64,000 nt of DNA from Streptomyces minutiscleroticus (GTDB taxonomy: Bacteria; Actinomycetota; Actinomycetes; Streptomycetales; Streptomycetaceae). Location of the stretch: contig NZ_BMVU01000012.1 of NCBI RefSeq assembly GCF_014650875.1, positions 1 to 64,000 on the forward strand, read 5' to 3'. Positions within the stretch are counted from its first letter, which is position 1. Every line of letters begins with the position of its first letter. Made by a program: the position numbers and the translations under genes. Below the pieces are notes generated by a model that saw nothing but the letters and a program-made list of their open reading frames with translations, made no database searches and was not told where the DNA came from. Positions 39,881-49,356 of this stretch are shown here, piece after piece.

Positions 39881-40906
39881 ATGGCCGGGCACACGACGGA
39901 CGCACACCCGCACGGAGCCGACCGGCTGTGCGAGGCCGGGAACCGGGTGTACTCCCGGGCGGTACGGCGCGGCCGGATTCCCCGGCAGGACGCGAAGGCC
40001 GTCCCCTGCCTGGTCGACCTGGGGCTGCTGCACCCCGACCCCGACGACATGGAGCGGCTGGTGCCGACCGCGCCGCAGGAGGTCATGACGCGGCTGCTGC
40101 ACGAGATGCACGAGCAGGTCACGACCGCCCAGTCGCGGATGGGCGCCGCCGTCTCCGCCTTCGAGTGGTACGCCCGGCTGGGCCCGCCCGCCCGGACGTC
40201 CGCCCAGGGCGCGGCGATCCGCGTGCTCGACGGGCTGCCGCGGATCCAGGCGGCGGTCGACGCGGCGACGGACGCGTGCCGCGCCGAGGTGCTGACGGTG
40301 CAGCCGGGCGGCATCCGGCGCGAGGACGAGCTGTCCGAGGGGCTGCACCGCGCGCTGGCGCTGCGCCGCCGCGGCGTGCGGATGCGGGACCTGTACACGC
40401 ACGTCGCCCGGCACGGCCAGGGCCTGCTGAACTACATGGAGCTGATGGGCGACTCGGTGGAGGCCCGCACCCTCGACGAGGTGGTCGAGCGGCTGATGCT
40501 GTTCGACCGGACGGTGGCCTTCATCCCGGCCAACGCCGACCGCACCGTCGCCCTGGAGCTGCGCCACCCGGCGCTCGTGGAGTACCTGGTGACGGTCTTC
40601 GAGCGGCTGTGGCGGCTGGCCGTCCCGCTCGCCGCGCCGCTGCCCGACACCGGCATCGAGGGCATCACCCACCGGGAGCGGGCCATCGCGGCGCTGCTCG
40701 CCGAGGGGCACCAGGACGCGGTGGTGGCCGAGCGGCTCGGCATCAGCGTGCGCACCTGCCGGGCCCACATCGCCCGGCTCTCGGAGACGCTCGGCGCGGC
40801 CAGCCGGACGCAGCTGGGGGTGCGCATCGCGCAGGCCGGCCTCGACGGCCCGCCCCGCGCGCCGGAGCTGCTGCCGGTCTCCGCCCCGGAGACCCCGGCG
40901 GGCTGA
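39881..40906 (+). CDS. LuxR-type HTH regulator with PLD/TrmB-like sensor domain, paralogue A
   Basis: The 341-residue protein has an N-terminal helical part (GADRLCEAGNRVYSRAVRRG, CLVDLGLLHPDPDDMERLVP). A middle domain shows AEVLTVQPGGIRREDELSEG, GVRMRDLYTHVARHGQGLL and FDRTVAFIPANADRTVALEL. A C-terminal LuxR/GerE helix-turn-helix has AIAALLAEGHQDAVVAERLG and ISVRTCRAHIARLSETLGAA. The middle resembles the phospholipase-D-like sensor of actinomycete regulators of this type. It is convergent with a clear paralogue at 41112. ATG 39881 sits right after GGAGG, so GTG or ATG starts upstream (39845) are possible. Confidence 0.85.
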   Translation: MAGHTTDAHPHGADRLCEAGNRVYSRAVRRGRIPRQDAKAVPCLVDLGLLHPDPDDMERLVPTAPQEVMTRLLHEMHEQVTTAQSRMGAAVSAFEWYARLGPPARTSAQGAAIRVLDGLPRIQAAVDAATDACRAEVLTVQPGGIRREDELSEGLHRALALRRRGVRMRDLYTHVARHGQGLLNYMELMGDSVEARTLDEVVERLMLFDRTVAFIPANADRTVALELRHPALVEYLVTVFERLWRLAVPLAAPLPDTGIEGITHRERAIAALLAEGHQDAVVAERLGISVRTCRAHIARLSETLGAASRTQLGVRIAQAGLDGPPRAPELLPVSAPETPAG

Positions 40907-41111
40907 GGCCTGCCCGCCGCCCGGCGGACGGGCCCGTACGGCGGCTCCTGGTGCCGTGACCGGAAGGGTTCACCGGCTCACGACGCCCGGCACGGCACTT
41001 CGCCGCGTTGTCGGAGCCACCCGGGTACGCCCGGTACGAGGGTGGTCCTCCGCCTCGCGACGCACCGCACCGGACGCCGCGAGCCCACGGCAGACCTTTC
41101 CGGTCACGGCA

Positions 41112-42122
41112 CTAGTGCTCCTGGTCCAGGATCCCCGACTGCGCGATGAGGAAGCCCAGCTGGGCGCGGCTGCCGCTGCCCAGCGCGGCGGCGAGCTTGG
41201 CGATGTGGGCGCGGCAGGTGCGCACGTTCATGCCGAGCCGACGGGCGATGGCCTCGTCTACGTGCCCCTCGACCAGCAGTTTGGCGATGGAGAGCTGGAC
41301 GCCCGTGATGCCGTCGCGGGTGGGCTCGTACGGCGCCTCCTCGCGCAGCGGCGTGGCCCGCCGCCACAGGTGCTCGAAGACCTTGATCAGGTACTGGACG
41401 AGACCGGGGTGGCGCAGCTCCAGGGCCACCTGCTGGTCGTCGTGGACCGGGATGAAGGCGACCGTGTCGTCACAGATGATCAGCCGGCCGATCAGCTCCT
41501 CCAGGGTGCGGATCTCGACCTTGCCGTGCGACATCACGTCGACGTACGCCATGGTGCCCAGGCTGTGCCGGGCGGTGTGCTGATACAGCGTGCGCATGCT
41601 GACCCCCCGCTCCATCAGCGGGCGGTCGCGCTCCAGGGCCTGGCGCAGGACCGGCTCGCTGCGGCCGCCGCCCGGCTGGATCGTCAGCACCTCGGAGCGG
41701 CACTCGGCGGTGGCGAGGTTGAGGGCGGCGTTGATGCGGTCGGCGCCCTCCAGAACCGTTATGGCGTGCGTGGGAGCCGGGGTCAGGGCGCTGAGCACCA
41801 TGAATGGCTCGAAGACTTCGGTCAGCTCGATGCTGGAGCGGCGCCGGTCCTGGATCTCCCGCTCCAGGGGGTGCAGACGCTGAGCGAGGGCGACCGACGG
41901 CGGGACCGGGCGGAGCCAGTTCGCGTCGTCGGGGTCCGGGTGCAGCAGGGCGTAGTCGAGGAGGCACGGGGCCGCCGCGATCTCGGCGCGAGCGATGCGT
42001 CCGGTGCTCAATGCGCTCGCATATAGCTGCGCTCCCTCCTCGCAAAGATCGGTGAGGGAATGGGGATGTGTCGGTTGTGAGTTGTTTGTGGGCAAATCTC
42101 CACCCCCCAGGGTCCTGAACAT
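41112..42122 (-). CDS. LuxR-type HTH regulator with PLD/TrmB-like sensor domain, paralogue B
   Basis: This 336-residue paralogue matches A block for block: LTDLCEEGAQLYASALSTGR, APCLLDYALLHPDPDDANWL, SEVLTIQPGGGRSEPVLRQA, DDTVAFIPVHDDQQVALEL and the HTH NVRTCRAHIAKLAAALGSGS. It is transcribed away from the DTGWG peptide gene, with under 100 bp between the starts. The start at ATG 42122 lacks a ribosome site; TTG 42095 (LPTNNSQ) is an alternative. It is the best candidate regulator of the DTGWG operon. Confidence 0.85.
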   Translation of the reverse strand: MFRTLGGGDLPTNNSQPTHPHSLTDLCEEGAQLYASALSTGRIARAEIAAAPCLLDYALLHPDPDDANWLRPVPPSVALAQRLHPLEREIQDRRRSSIELTEVFEPFMVLSALTPAPTHAITVLEGADRINAALNLATAECRSEVLTIQPGGGRSEPVLRQALERDRPLMERGVSMRTLYQHTARHSLGTMAYVDVMSHGKVEIRTLEELIGRLIICDDTVAFIPVHDDQQVALELRHPGLVQYLIKVFEHLWRRATPLREEAPYEPTRDGITGVQLSIAKLLVEGHVDEAIARRLGMNVRTCRAHIAKLAAALGSGSRAQLGFLIAQSGILDQEH

Positions 42123-42210
42123 GCAGGAACATGATGCATCGCCCCTGTGGCACTGACATGCCTGAATGAGCCATCGTCTTCCGTGGCACGGGGGGAAGGG
42201 AACTCATCAA

Positions 42211-42531
42211 GTGAGGACGAAGCCGACTATGTACAAGAGATTGCTTCGCTCGGCGCTTGCGCTTGCTTTCTCTACGGCCGTGATCTTCGGTGCGGTGAGT
42301 GCCGCGGCCGGGGCGAACCCCGCGGCCGACGGGGGGCAGGCGGTCCAGGCGACCGGGCAGGACACCGGGTGGGGCTTCTCCGCCGCCGGGAACGACACCG
42401 GCTGGGGTGTCGCACCGGCCGAGGCGACCGGGAACGACACCGGCTGGGGCGTCGCGCCGGCCGTCGTCACCGGGAACGACACGGGCTGGGGCGTATCCCC
42501 GGCCGCCGGCTCACCACACGCTGCCTCATGA
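42211..42531 (+). CDS. Secreted peptide precursor with four DTGWG repeats
   Basis: The protein of about 106 residues has a signal peptide (YKRLLRSALALAFSTAVIFG, cleavage near VSAAAGA), a short spacer, then four repeats with an invariant core: QDTGWGF, NDTGWGV, NDTGWGV, NDTGWGV, spaced by Ala/Pro/Val linkers of 6-9 residues. It has no Cys. Repeated Trp cores after a leader suggest a processed or modified peptide, or a surface-binding repeat. GTG 42211 has AGGGA 9 nt upstream; ATG 42229 is an alternative. The stop overlaps the next gene start (ATGA), so the two are co-translated. Confidence 0.75.
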   Translation: MRTKPTMYKRLLRSALALAFSTAVIFGAVSAAAGANPAADGGQAVQATGQDTGWGFSAAGNDTGWGVAPAEATGNDTGWGVAPAVVTGNDTGWGVSPAAGSPHAAS

Positions 42532-42866
42532 CCACGCCACCCGACGACCGGTCCTTCCGTCGGGAGATGGCCACCGCCTACCGCTCCGGATGGCACTTCA
42601 TCGACCTGGTCACCGCGATCCCCCACAGCGGCGACTCGTTGATGGTGACCGTCTTCGGTGAGCCGGTGGTGGTCACCCGCGACGAGGACGAGGACGTGCG
42701 GGCGTACCGGTGTCTGCGCCGGCCCCGGGGCGCCCCGCAGCCCGTGCGGTGTGCCATCCGGTACGGAATGATCTTTGTGAACCTCGACCAGCGCGACCAC
42801 CGGCAGGTCGAACCGGAGCCCGCTCCGGACGTACGAACCATCTCAGCCACCCCCCGCAGTGCCTGA
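42528..42866 (+). CDS. Rieske-fold-like protein lacking cluster ligands
   Basis: This 112-residue protein resembles the N-terminal part of Rieske oxygenase alpha subunits: [40 protein letters not shown] and AYRC, then [13 protein letters not shown]. The C-x-H and C-x2-H cluster ligands expected after AYR are absent: the sequence jumps from [15 protein letters not shown] to the YGMIFVNLD strand. The iron domain is missing too. It overlaps the DTGWG gene by 4 bp. It may bind or process that peptide, or be a decayed oxygenase. Confidence 0.65.
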   Translation: MTTPPDDRSFRREMATAYRSGWHFIDLVTAIPHSGDSLMVTVFGEPVVVTRDEDEDVRAYRCLRRPRGAPQPVRCAIRYGMIFVNLDQRDHRQVEPEPAPDVRTISATPRSA

Positions 42867-43023
42867 CGCGATTCCCCCGTCGTTGTAGATCGCGCAGGTA
42901 CTTCCCCCCGCAGCGGCGTCACCGTGACCTGAACACGGTGACGCCGCTGCAGTTTGTGCGGAAACTTTCCGAACGTCCGTCTCCTCGGACGGCCGGGCCC
43001 GGCGACGTCGCTCCCGGAACCGC
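42867..43023. other. Intergenic region before clpB
   Basis: GCGCAGGTACTTCC and CACCGTGACC-TGAACACGGTGACG (42924-42949) give a short inverted repeat, GTCACCGTG/CACGGTGAC-like, that may terminate the DTGWG operon. No gene is seen. Confidence 0.35.
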
Positions 43024-43044
43024 CTTGAGTGGAATAGACTCAAC
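43024..43044 (+). promoter_or_regulatory. HAIR operator of clpB
   Basis: CTTGAGT-N7-ACTCAAC differs from the HspR consensus in one base. It lies 81 bp before the clpB GTG, so clpB belongs to the HspR regulon with dnaK. Confidence 0.85.
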
Positions 43045-43125
43045 TTTGTGCACGTTGCTCGAAGCAGTACGGGCAACGGCCGGCGCACCGCCGCGACGGC
43101 TGACGCAGAGGAGGAGACAGCGAAC

Positions 43126-45732
43126 GTGGACGCCGAGCTGACGAACAGGAGCCGGGACGCGATCGGCGCGGCCGGCAACCGGGCCGTGTCCGGAGGGCAC
43201 CCCGACCTCACCCCCGCCCATCTGCTCCTGGCGCTGCTCGAGGGCCAGGACAACGAGAACATCACCGACCTGCTGGCGGCCGTGGACGCCGACCTGGCCG
43301 CCGTGCGCGCCGGGGCCGAGCGGGTCCTGGCCGGGCTGCCCAGCGTGACCGGGTCCACCGTCGCGCCGCCGCAGCCCAGCCGCGAGATGCTGGCGGTGAT
43401 CACCGACGCGGGCGAGCGCGCCAAGGAGCTGGGCGACGAGTACCTCTCCACGGAGCATCTGCTCATCGGCATCGCGGCCAAGGGCGGCGCCGCCGCCGAC
43501 GTACTCTCCCAGCAGGGCGCCTCGGCGGAGAAGCTGCTGGAGGCATTCCAGAAGAGCAGGGGAGGGCGCCGGGTGACGACCCCGGATCCCGAGGGCCAGT
43601 ACAAGGCGCTCGAGAAGTTCGGCACCGACTTCACCGCCGCCGCGCGCGAGGGCAAGCTGGACCCCGTCATCGGACGGGACCAGGAGATCCGCCGCGTCGT
43701 GCAGGTGCTGTCCCGCCGCACCAAGAACAACCCGGTCCTCATCGGCGAGCCCGGCGTCGGCAAGACCGCCGTCGTCGAGGGGCTCGCGCAGCGGATCGTC
43801 AAGGGTGACGTGCCCGAGTCCCTGAAGGACAAGCGGCTCGTGGCGCTCGACCTGGGCGCCATGGTTGCGGGTGCGAAGTACCGCGGTGAATTCGAGGAGC
43901 GGCTGAAGACCGTCCTGGCCGAGATCAAGGACAGCGACGGGCAGATCATCACCTTCATCGACGAGCTGCACACCGTCGTGGGCGCGGGCGCCGGCGGCGA
44001 CTCCGCCATGGACGCGGGCAACATGCTCAAGCCGATGCTCGCGCGCGGCGAGCTGCGCATGGTCGGCGCGACGACCCTGGACGAGTACCGCGAGCGGATC
44101 GAGAAGGACCCCGCCCTGGAGCGGCGCTTCCAGCAGGTGCTGGTCGCCGAGCCGACGGTCGAGGACACCATCGCGATCCTGCGCGGTCTGAAGGGCCGCT
44201 ACGAGGCGCACCACAAGGTGCAGATCGCGGACTCCGCGCTGGTGGCCGCCGCCACCCTGTCCGACCGGTACATCACCTCGCGCTTCCTGCCCGACAAGGC
44301 GATCGACCTCGTCGACGAGGCCGCCTCCCGGCTGCGCATGGAGATCGACTCCTCGCCCGTGGAGATCGACGAGCTGCAGCGCGCCGTGGACCGGCTGCGC
44401 ATGGAGGAGCTGGCGCTGGACAAGGAGACCGACCCGGCCTCCCGGCAGCGGCTGGAGAAGCTGCGCCGCGATCTCGCCGACAAGGAGGAGGAGCTGCGCG
44501 GGCTCACCGCCCGCTGGGAGAAGGAGAAGCAGTCCCTCAACCGCGTCGGCGAGCTGAAGGAGAAGCTCGACGAGCTGCGCGGCCAGGCCGAGCGGGCCCA
44601 GCGCGACGGCGACTTCGACACCGCCTCCAAGCTGCTGTACGGCGAGATCCCCGCCCTGGAGCGCGACCTGGAGGCCGCCTCCGAGGCCGAGGAGGAGGCC
44701 GCCCGCGACACCATGGTCAAGGAGGAGGTCGGCCCCGACGACATCGCGGACGTGGTCGGCTCCTGGACCGGTATCCCCGCCGGGCGGCTCCTGGAGGGCG
44801 AGACCCAGAAGCTGCTGCGCATGGAGGAGGAGCTGGGCCGCCGCCTGATCGGCCAGAGCGAGGCCGTGCGGGCCGTGTCGGACGCGGTGCGCCGCACCCG
44901 CGCGGGCATCGCCGACCCCGACCGCCCCACCGGCTCGTTCCTCTTCCTCGGCCCCACGGGCGTCGGCAAGACCGAGCTGGCCAAGGCGCTCGCGGACTTC
45001 CTCTTCGACGACGAGCGGGCCATGGTCCGCATCGACATGTCGGAGTACGGCGAGAAGCACAGCGTGGCCCGGCTGGTCGGCGCGCCCCCCGGCTACGTCG
45101 GTTACGAGGAGGGCGGCCAGCTCACCGAGGCCGTACGCCGCCGTCCGTACTCCGTGGTCCTGCTCGACGAGGTGGAGAAGGCGCACCCGGAGGTCTTCGA
45201 CATCCTGCTCCAGGTGCTGGACGACGGGCGCCTGACCGACGGCCAGGGCCGCACGGTCGACTTCCGCAACACCATCCTGATCCTCACCTCCAACCTGGGC
45301 AGCCAGTTCCTGGTGGACCCGCTCTCCAGCGAGGTCGAGAAGAGGGAGCAGGTCCTGGAGGTCGTCCGGGCGTCGTTCAAGCCGGAGTTCCTCAACCGGC
45401 TCGACGACCTGGTGGTCTTCTCGGCGCTGACCAAGCCCGAGCTGGAGCGCATCGCGCGGCTCCAGGTCGACCGCCTGGCCCGGCGGCTCGCCGAGCGTCG
45501 CCTCACCCTGGAGGTCACCGACGAGGCCCTGGCCTGGCTGGCGGAGGAGGGCCTGGACCCGGCGTACGGCGCCCGGCCGCTGCGCCGCCTGGTGCAGACC
45601 GCGATCGGGGACCGGCTGGCCAAGGAGATCCTGGCCGGCGAGGTCACCGACGGCGACACGGTCCGCGTCGACTCCTTCGGGGACGGCCTGATCGTGGGCC
45701 CGGCGACCGGAGCGGCCGAGAAGACCCTCTGA
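43126..45732 (+). CDS. clpB: Disaggregase ClpB
   Basis: The 868-residue AAA+ chaperone resolubilises aggregates with DnaK. It has an N-domain (two repeats, about 8-145), a first AAA module (Walker [10 protein letters not shown] at residue 207, Walker [10 protein letters not shown]) and a coiled-coil middle domain (about 400-520, [19 protein letters not shown]). The second AAA module has GPTGVGKTE at 609 and [11 protein letters not shown]. Pore loop YRGEFEER is present. GGAGGAG lies about 9 nt before GTG 43126. Longer starts from 43048 are unlikely. A second, distant Hsp100 gene is typical of Streptomyces but not seen here. Confidence 0.97.
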   Translation: MDAELTNRSRDAIGAAGNRAVSGGHPDLTPAHLLLALLEGQDNENITDLLAAVDADLAAVRAGAERVLAGLPSVTGSTVAPPQPSREMLAVITDAGERAKELGDEYLSTEHLLIGIAAKGGAAADVLSQQGASAEKLLEAFQKSRGGRRVTTPDPEGQYKALEKFGTDFTAAAREGKLDPVIGRDQEIRRVVQVLSRRTKNNPVLIGEPGVGKTAVVEGLAQRIVKGDVPESLKDKRLVALDLGAMVAGAKYRGEFEERLKTVLAEIKDSDGQIITFIDELHTVVGAGAGGDSAMDAGNMLKPMLARGELRMVGATTLDEYRERIEKDPALERRFQQVLVAEPTVEDTIAILRGLKGRYEAHHKVQIADSALVAAATLSDRYITSRFLPDKAIDLVDEAASRLRMEIDSSPVEIDELQRAVDRLRMEELALDKETDPASRQRLEKLRRDLADKEEELRGLTARWEKEKQSLNRVGELKEKLDELRGQAERAQRDGDFDTASKLLYGEIPALERDLEAASEAEEEAARDTMVKEEVGPDDIADVVGSWTGIPAGRLLEGETQKLLRMEEELGRRLIGQSEAVRAVSDAVRRTRAGIADPDRPTGSFLFLGPTGVGKTELAKALADFLFDDERAMVRIDMSEYGEKHSVARLVGAPPGYVGYEEGGQLTEAVRRRPYSVVLLDEVEKAHPEVFDILLQVLDDGRLTDGQGRTVDFRNTILILTSNLGSQFLVDPLSSEVEKREQVLEVVRASFKPEFLNRLDDLVVFSALTKPELERIARLQVDRLARRLAERRLTLEVTDEALAWLAEEGLDPAYGARPLRRLVQTAIGDRLAKEILAGEVTDGDTVRVDSFGDGLIVGPATGAAEKTL

Positions 45733-45772
45733 CCGGTACCGGTACGGACACCGGTACCGGCACCGTCCGCAC

Positions 45773-45799
45773 GGCCCGTCCCGCGCACCGGGGCGGGCC
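45773..45799 (+). terminator. Terminator after clpB
   Basis: GGCCCGTCCCG pairs with CGGGGCGGGCC (one G-T pair) around CGCAC, 41 bp after the stop. Just before it, ACCGGTAC words repeat (45733-45760). Confidence 0.6.
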
Positions 45800-46156
45800 G
45801 TCCGCGTCGCGCGCCGTACGGCCCCTCACATGGTGGAGGCCGAGAACCGCACCAGCGCCGTCCCCCGGGTGCCGGGGGCGTCCCCGTACTCCACCCGCAC
45901 CCGCACCGCGTGCGCCCCGGCCGTGTCCGGCAGGCCGTCCCCGGTCCGTTCCCCGCTGCCGCCATGACGGCCTCTCCTCCCGTCCGCCGTCCGCCGGGAC
46001 CGGTCCCGGCGGACGGCGGACGAGGACGGCCTGCGCCCTGAAGGGGTTGCGACCGACCGGATCGGGTCAGCCGACAGGCGGTGGGCCCGTCGGGGCTTGC
46101 CACGCCCCCTCCCGCATGGGGGAGGATGGCGGAATCCGTACGAAGGGAAAAACACG
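45800..46156. other. Intergenic region with a possible C-terminal gene fragment
   Basis: On the minus strand a frame ending at 45826 reads AHAVRVRVEYGDAPGTRGTA, LVRFSASTM, which looks like the end of a beta-rich protein, but no start or upstream domain can be found. It is probably a remnant or chance. The rest shows only GC-rich repeats such as GGACCGGTCCCGGCGGACGG. Confidence 0.3.
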
Positions 46157-46684
46157 GTGAGCATCGACCCGTCCTCGATTCCGAACTTCGGGGGCCAGCC
46201 CGAGCCGCAGCCCCAAGGGCCGGCGGGCCCCGTCGTCCCGGATCAGGACCTCGTGAAGCAGCTCCTGGACCAGATGGAGCTCAAGTACGTCGTCGACGAC
46301 GAGGGTGACCTCGCGGCGCCGTGGGAGCTGTTCCGTACGTACTTCATGTTCCGCGGCGAGGGCGACCAGCAGGTCTTCTCGGTGCGGACGTTCTACGACC
46401 GGCCGCACCAGCTCGACGACAAGCCCCAGCTCCTGGAGGCGATCGACGACTGGAACCGCCGCACCCTGTGGCCGAAGGTCTACAGCCACACCCACGACGA
46501 CGGCACCGTCCGCCTCATCGGCGAGGCGCAGATGCTGATCGGCACCGGCGTCAGCCTGGAGCACTTCGTCTCCTCGACCGTGAGCTGGGTGCGCGCCGCC
46601 ATCGAGTTCGACCGGTGGCTCGTCGAGCAGCTCGGCCTGGAGCAGGACGTGGACGAGGCCGGCAAGCCGGAGGACGGCGAGTAG
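46157..46684 (+). CDS. YbjN-domain protein
   Basis: The 175-residue protein has a disordered N-terminus (SSIPNFGGQPEPQPQGPAGP) and a YbjN-type alpha/beta domain (LVKQLLDQMELKYVVDDEGD, FMFRGEGDQQVFSVRTFYD, LLEAIDDWNRRTLWPKVYS, VSLEHFVSSTVSWVRAAIEF). YbjN proteins are small chaperone-like or secretion-adaptor folds of unclear role, common in actinobacteria. GTG 46157 follows GAAGGG at 9 nt. The acidic tail ends EDGE. Confidence 0.85.
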   Translation: MSIDPSSIPNFGGQPEPQPQGPAGPVVPDQDLVKQLLDQMELKYVVDDEGDLAAPWELFRTYFMFRGEGDQQVFSVRTFYDRPHQLDDKPQLLEAIDDWNRRTLWPKVYSHTHDDGTVRLIGEAQMLIGTGVSLEHFVSSTVSWVRAAIEFDRWLVEQLGLEQDVDEAGKPEDGE

Positions 46685-46743
46685 TCCTCCGCTTCCCACG
46701 GCGACCGCGGGGGACTCTCCTCACGGCCCGTCCGGAGGAGTCC

Positions 46744-47982
46744 TCACAGCGACTTGTGGGCGTGCACGACCAAGTACGCCCCGTACGCGAACGAGAGCCC
46801 GGCCAGGGCCGCGACCACCAGCGCCGCGTGCCAGGGCCGGGCTCTCGCCGTGCGCACCAGCGCCACGGCCGGCGGCAGCAGCAGCGGGAAGGCCGGCAGC
46901 AGGAACCGCGGCTTGGACTGGAAGAAGCCCGAGCCGCCGACCGCGACCAGCAGCAGCGCGCCGCAGTAGACGAGCAGCGGCAGCGGCGCGCGGTCGGCCG
47001 CCAGCAGCAGGAAGAGCAGGACGCCCGCCGCGACGAGCGCCAGCGCGACGGGGAAGACGAAGCGGTCGCCGTGCAGCAGCAGGTGCCGGACGAACTCCAG
47101 CGAGCCCCGCCCGAAGTCGAAGCGCGAGCCCCATCGGCGCTGCACCTCGAAGTAGCCGCCGGTCACGTCGCCCGTGCGGTACCCCACCCACAACACGTAG
47201 CCGGTCCACCCGGCGGGCGCGAGCGCGGCGCCCGCCCACAGCCGGCGGGGCACGTCCCGGCCGCGCCGCCGCCAGACCTCGTACGCCGCCGTCACCACGA
47301 CCGCCGCGGCCACCGCGAACCCGTTGGGACGGGCGAGGCCGGCCAGCGCCGCGAGCGCCCCGGCCCACAGCCAGCGGTCGGTGAGCAGCGCGTACAGGGC
47401 CCAGGCGGCGAGCGCGGCGAGCACCGGCTCTGTGTATGCCATCGACAGCACCACCGAGTGCGGCAGCAGGCCCCACAGCAGCACCAGGACGGTGGCCACG
47501 GCCCGGCCGTGCAGCCGCAGTCCGACGGCGTAGATCCCGCAGGCCGCGACGGCGGCGGCCGCCCACGCCAGGAGCAGGCCCGCGCCGGGGCCGCTGAGCG
47601 GGGTCAGCTCGGTCAGGACGCGGATCAGCCCCGGGTAGAGCGGGAAGAACGCCAGGTCGCTGAAGGAGCGCGGCGGCATGGGCACGGTGCGCCCGTAGCC
47701 GTCGGCGGCGATCCCCACGTACCAGACGGAGTCCCAGGAGCCGCCGAGCAGGGCGAGCGGGCGCCCGCCGGAGGACCACGCGGTCAGGGCCACGGCGGCG
47801 ACGCCGAGCAGCCGGACGGCGGCGAACAGGCCGAGCGCGTGGACCAGCCCGGAGGCCGCGGGCAGCCGCCGCGGCCGGGCGCGTTCCCCGGGGCCGGACT
47901 CCGTGGTGACGGCGGGGGACGCGAGGGTACTGACGGAAGTCACACCGGAACATTGCATGGCACATCGGGCGAATGCGAGCAT
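46744..47982 (-). CDS. PIG-V-like integral membrane mannosyltransferase
   Basis: The protein of about 412 residues has roughly ten membrane segments and an early periplasmic loop with WDSVWYVGIAADGYG, where the W-D-x-x-W/H-Y pattern carries the catalytic Asp of GT-C polyprenyl-mannose transferases. FFPLYPGLIRVL, SMAYTEPVLAALAAWAL and GLARPNGFAVAAA follow the PIG-V pattern (TEP and RPNG motifs). It probably transfers mannose from polyprenyl-phosphate-mannose to a wall or lipid acceptor. Start is uncertain: ATG 47982 (GGGGGA 2 nt upstream), ATG 47958 or GTG 47943. A Thr/Gly-rich region precedes the first helix. Confidence 0.8.
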   Translation of the reverse strand: MLAFARCAMQCSGVTSVSTLASPAVTTESGPGERARPRRLPAASGLVHALGLFAAVRLLGVAAVALTAWSSGGRPLALLGGSWDSVWYVGIAADGYGRTVPMPPRSFSDLAFFPLYPGLIRVLTELTPLSGPGAGLLLAWAAAAVAACGIYAVGLRLHGRAVATVLVLLWGLLPHSVVLSMAYTEPVLAALAAWALYALLTDRWLWAGALAALAGLARPNGFAVAAAVVVTAAYEVWRRRGRDVPRRLWAGAALAPAGWTGYVLWVGYRTGDVTGGYFEVQRRWGSRFDFGRGSLEFVRHLLLHGDRFVFPVALALVAAGVLLFLLLAADRAPLPLLVYCGALLLVAVGGSGFFQSKPRFLLPAFPLLLPPAVALVRTARARPWHAALVVAALAGLSFAYGAYLVVHAHKSL

Positions 47983-48038
47983 TGTCCCCCGACCGGGTGG
48001 GATCTCCGGCCCCGCGCCCCCGCGGACGCCGGCCGGTG

Positions 48039-49220
48039 TCAGCCCGCGAGCCGCCGCAGCCGCTCGGCCGCCTCCTCCAGCACGTCCTTGCGCTTGCAGA
48101 AGGCGAACCGCACGAACGGGGCGCCGGCCTCGCGGTCGTCGTAGAAGACCGCGTTGGGCACGGCGACCACCCCGGCCCGCTCCGGCAGCGCGCGGCAGAA
48201 CGCGAACCCGTCCGTCTCGCCCAGCGGCCGGACGTCGGTGGTGACGAAGTACGTGCCCGCCGTGCGGAACACCGAGAACCCGGCGTCGGCCAGCCCCGCG
48301 CTCAGCAGGTCCCGCTTGGCCCGCAGGTCGTCCCGGAAGGCGCTGAAGTACGACTCCGGCAGCGCGAGCGCCTCGGCGACGGCGTACTGGAAGGGCCCGG
48401 AGGAGACGTACGTCAGGAACTGCTTGGCCGAGCGGACCGCGCCGACCAGCTCCCGGGAGCCGGTCACCCAGCCGACCTTCCAGCCGGTGAACGAGAAGGT
48501 CTTGCCGGCGCTGCCGATGCTCACCGTCCGCTCGCGCATCCCCGGGAAGGTGGCCAGCGGGACGTGCTCGGCGTCGTCGAAGACCAGGTGCTCGTACACC
48601 TCGTCGGTGACCACGAGCAGGTCGCGCTCGACGGCCAGCTCGGCGATCGCGGTCAGCTCCGCGCGGGTGAGGACCGTGCCGGTCGGGTTGTGCGGGGTGT
48701 TGATCAGCAGCAGCCGGGTGCGGTCGGTGACCGCGTCCCGCAGCTCGTCCAGGTCGAGCCGGAAGGTTCCCTCGTGCGGGCGCAGCGTCACGGGCACGCG
48801 CCGCCCGCCCGCCATGGCCACGCACGCCGCGTACGAGTCGTAGTACGGCTCCAGGGCGACCACCTCGTCGCCGGGCTCGACCAGCGCGAGCAGGCAGGCC
48901 GCGATCGCCTCCGTCGCGCCCGCGGTGACCAGCACCTCCGTGTCCGGGTCGTACGCGAGGCCGTAGCGGCGCTCCTGGTGGGCGGCGACCGCGGCGCGCA
49001 GCTCCGGCACGCCCGGGCCCGGCGGGTACTGGTTGCCGCGGCCGTCGCGCAGCGCCCGGACCGCGGCCTCGCGGACCTCCTCGGGGCCGTCCGTGTCCGG
49101 GAAGCCCTGGCCGAGGTTGATCGCGCCGGTGCGGACGGCCAGCGCCGACATCTCGGCGAAGATCGTCGTTCCGAACTCGGCGAGCCGGCGGTTGAGGAGG
49201 GGACGTGCGCTGGAAGTCAT
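48039..49220 (-). CDS. Class I/II PLP-dependent aminotransferase
   Basis: The 393-residue enzyme has the fold type I layout: INLGQGFPDTDGPEEVREAA, ATEAIAACLLALVEPGDEVV, INTPHNPTGTVLTRAEL, VVTDEVYEHLVFDDAEHVPL and the PLP Lys in SAGKTFSFTGWKVGW. The set resembles kynurenine/glutamine-phenylpyruvate aminotransferases and methionine aminotransferases. The kynurenine pathway genes 9 kb away are suggestive but not linked. ATG 49220 has AGGA 8 nt upstream; ATG 49229 would add three residues. Confidence 0.9.
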   Translation of the reverse strand: MTSSARPLLNRRLAEFGTTIFAEMSALAVRTGAINLGQGFPDTDGPEEVREAAVRALRDGRGNQYPPGPGVPELRAAVAAHQERRYGLAYDPDTEVLVTAGATEAIAACLLALVEPGDEVVALEPYYDSYAACVAMAGGRRVPVTLRPHEGTFRLDLDELRDAVTDRTRLLLINTPHNPTGTVLTRAELTAIAELAVERDLLVVTDEVYEHLVFDDAEHVPLATFPGMRERTVSIGSAGKTFSFTGWKVGWVTGSRELVGAVRSAKQFLTYVSSGPFQYAVAEALALPESYFSAFRDDLRAKRDLLSAGLADAGFSVFRTAGTYFVTTDVRPLGETDGFAFCRALPERAGVVAVPNAVFYDDREAGAPFVRFAFCKRKDVLEEAAERLRRLAG

Positions 49221-49356
49221 GGCCGCCATCCTGCGCCGAAGCTCTGAGGTTGCTCAACTCTGCTTTGGCCGCGTGACGGCGGGGGCATCCCCCGGTCACG
49301 TACGAAGCACACGCCCACGGGGGGCCGCTTCGGGGGAACGGAAGGAGGGTGATGTC

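Noticed and set aside
48039..49220. Naming the aminotransferase as kynurenine aminotransferase
   Set aside because: The motif set fits several related families and the kynurenine genes are about 9 kb away on the other strand, so no symbol was given.
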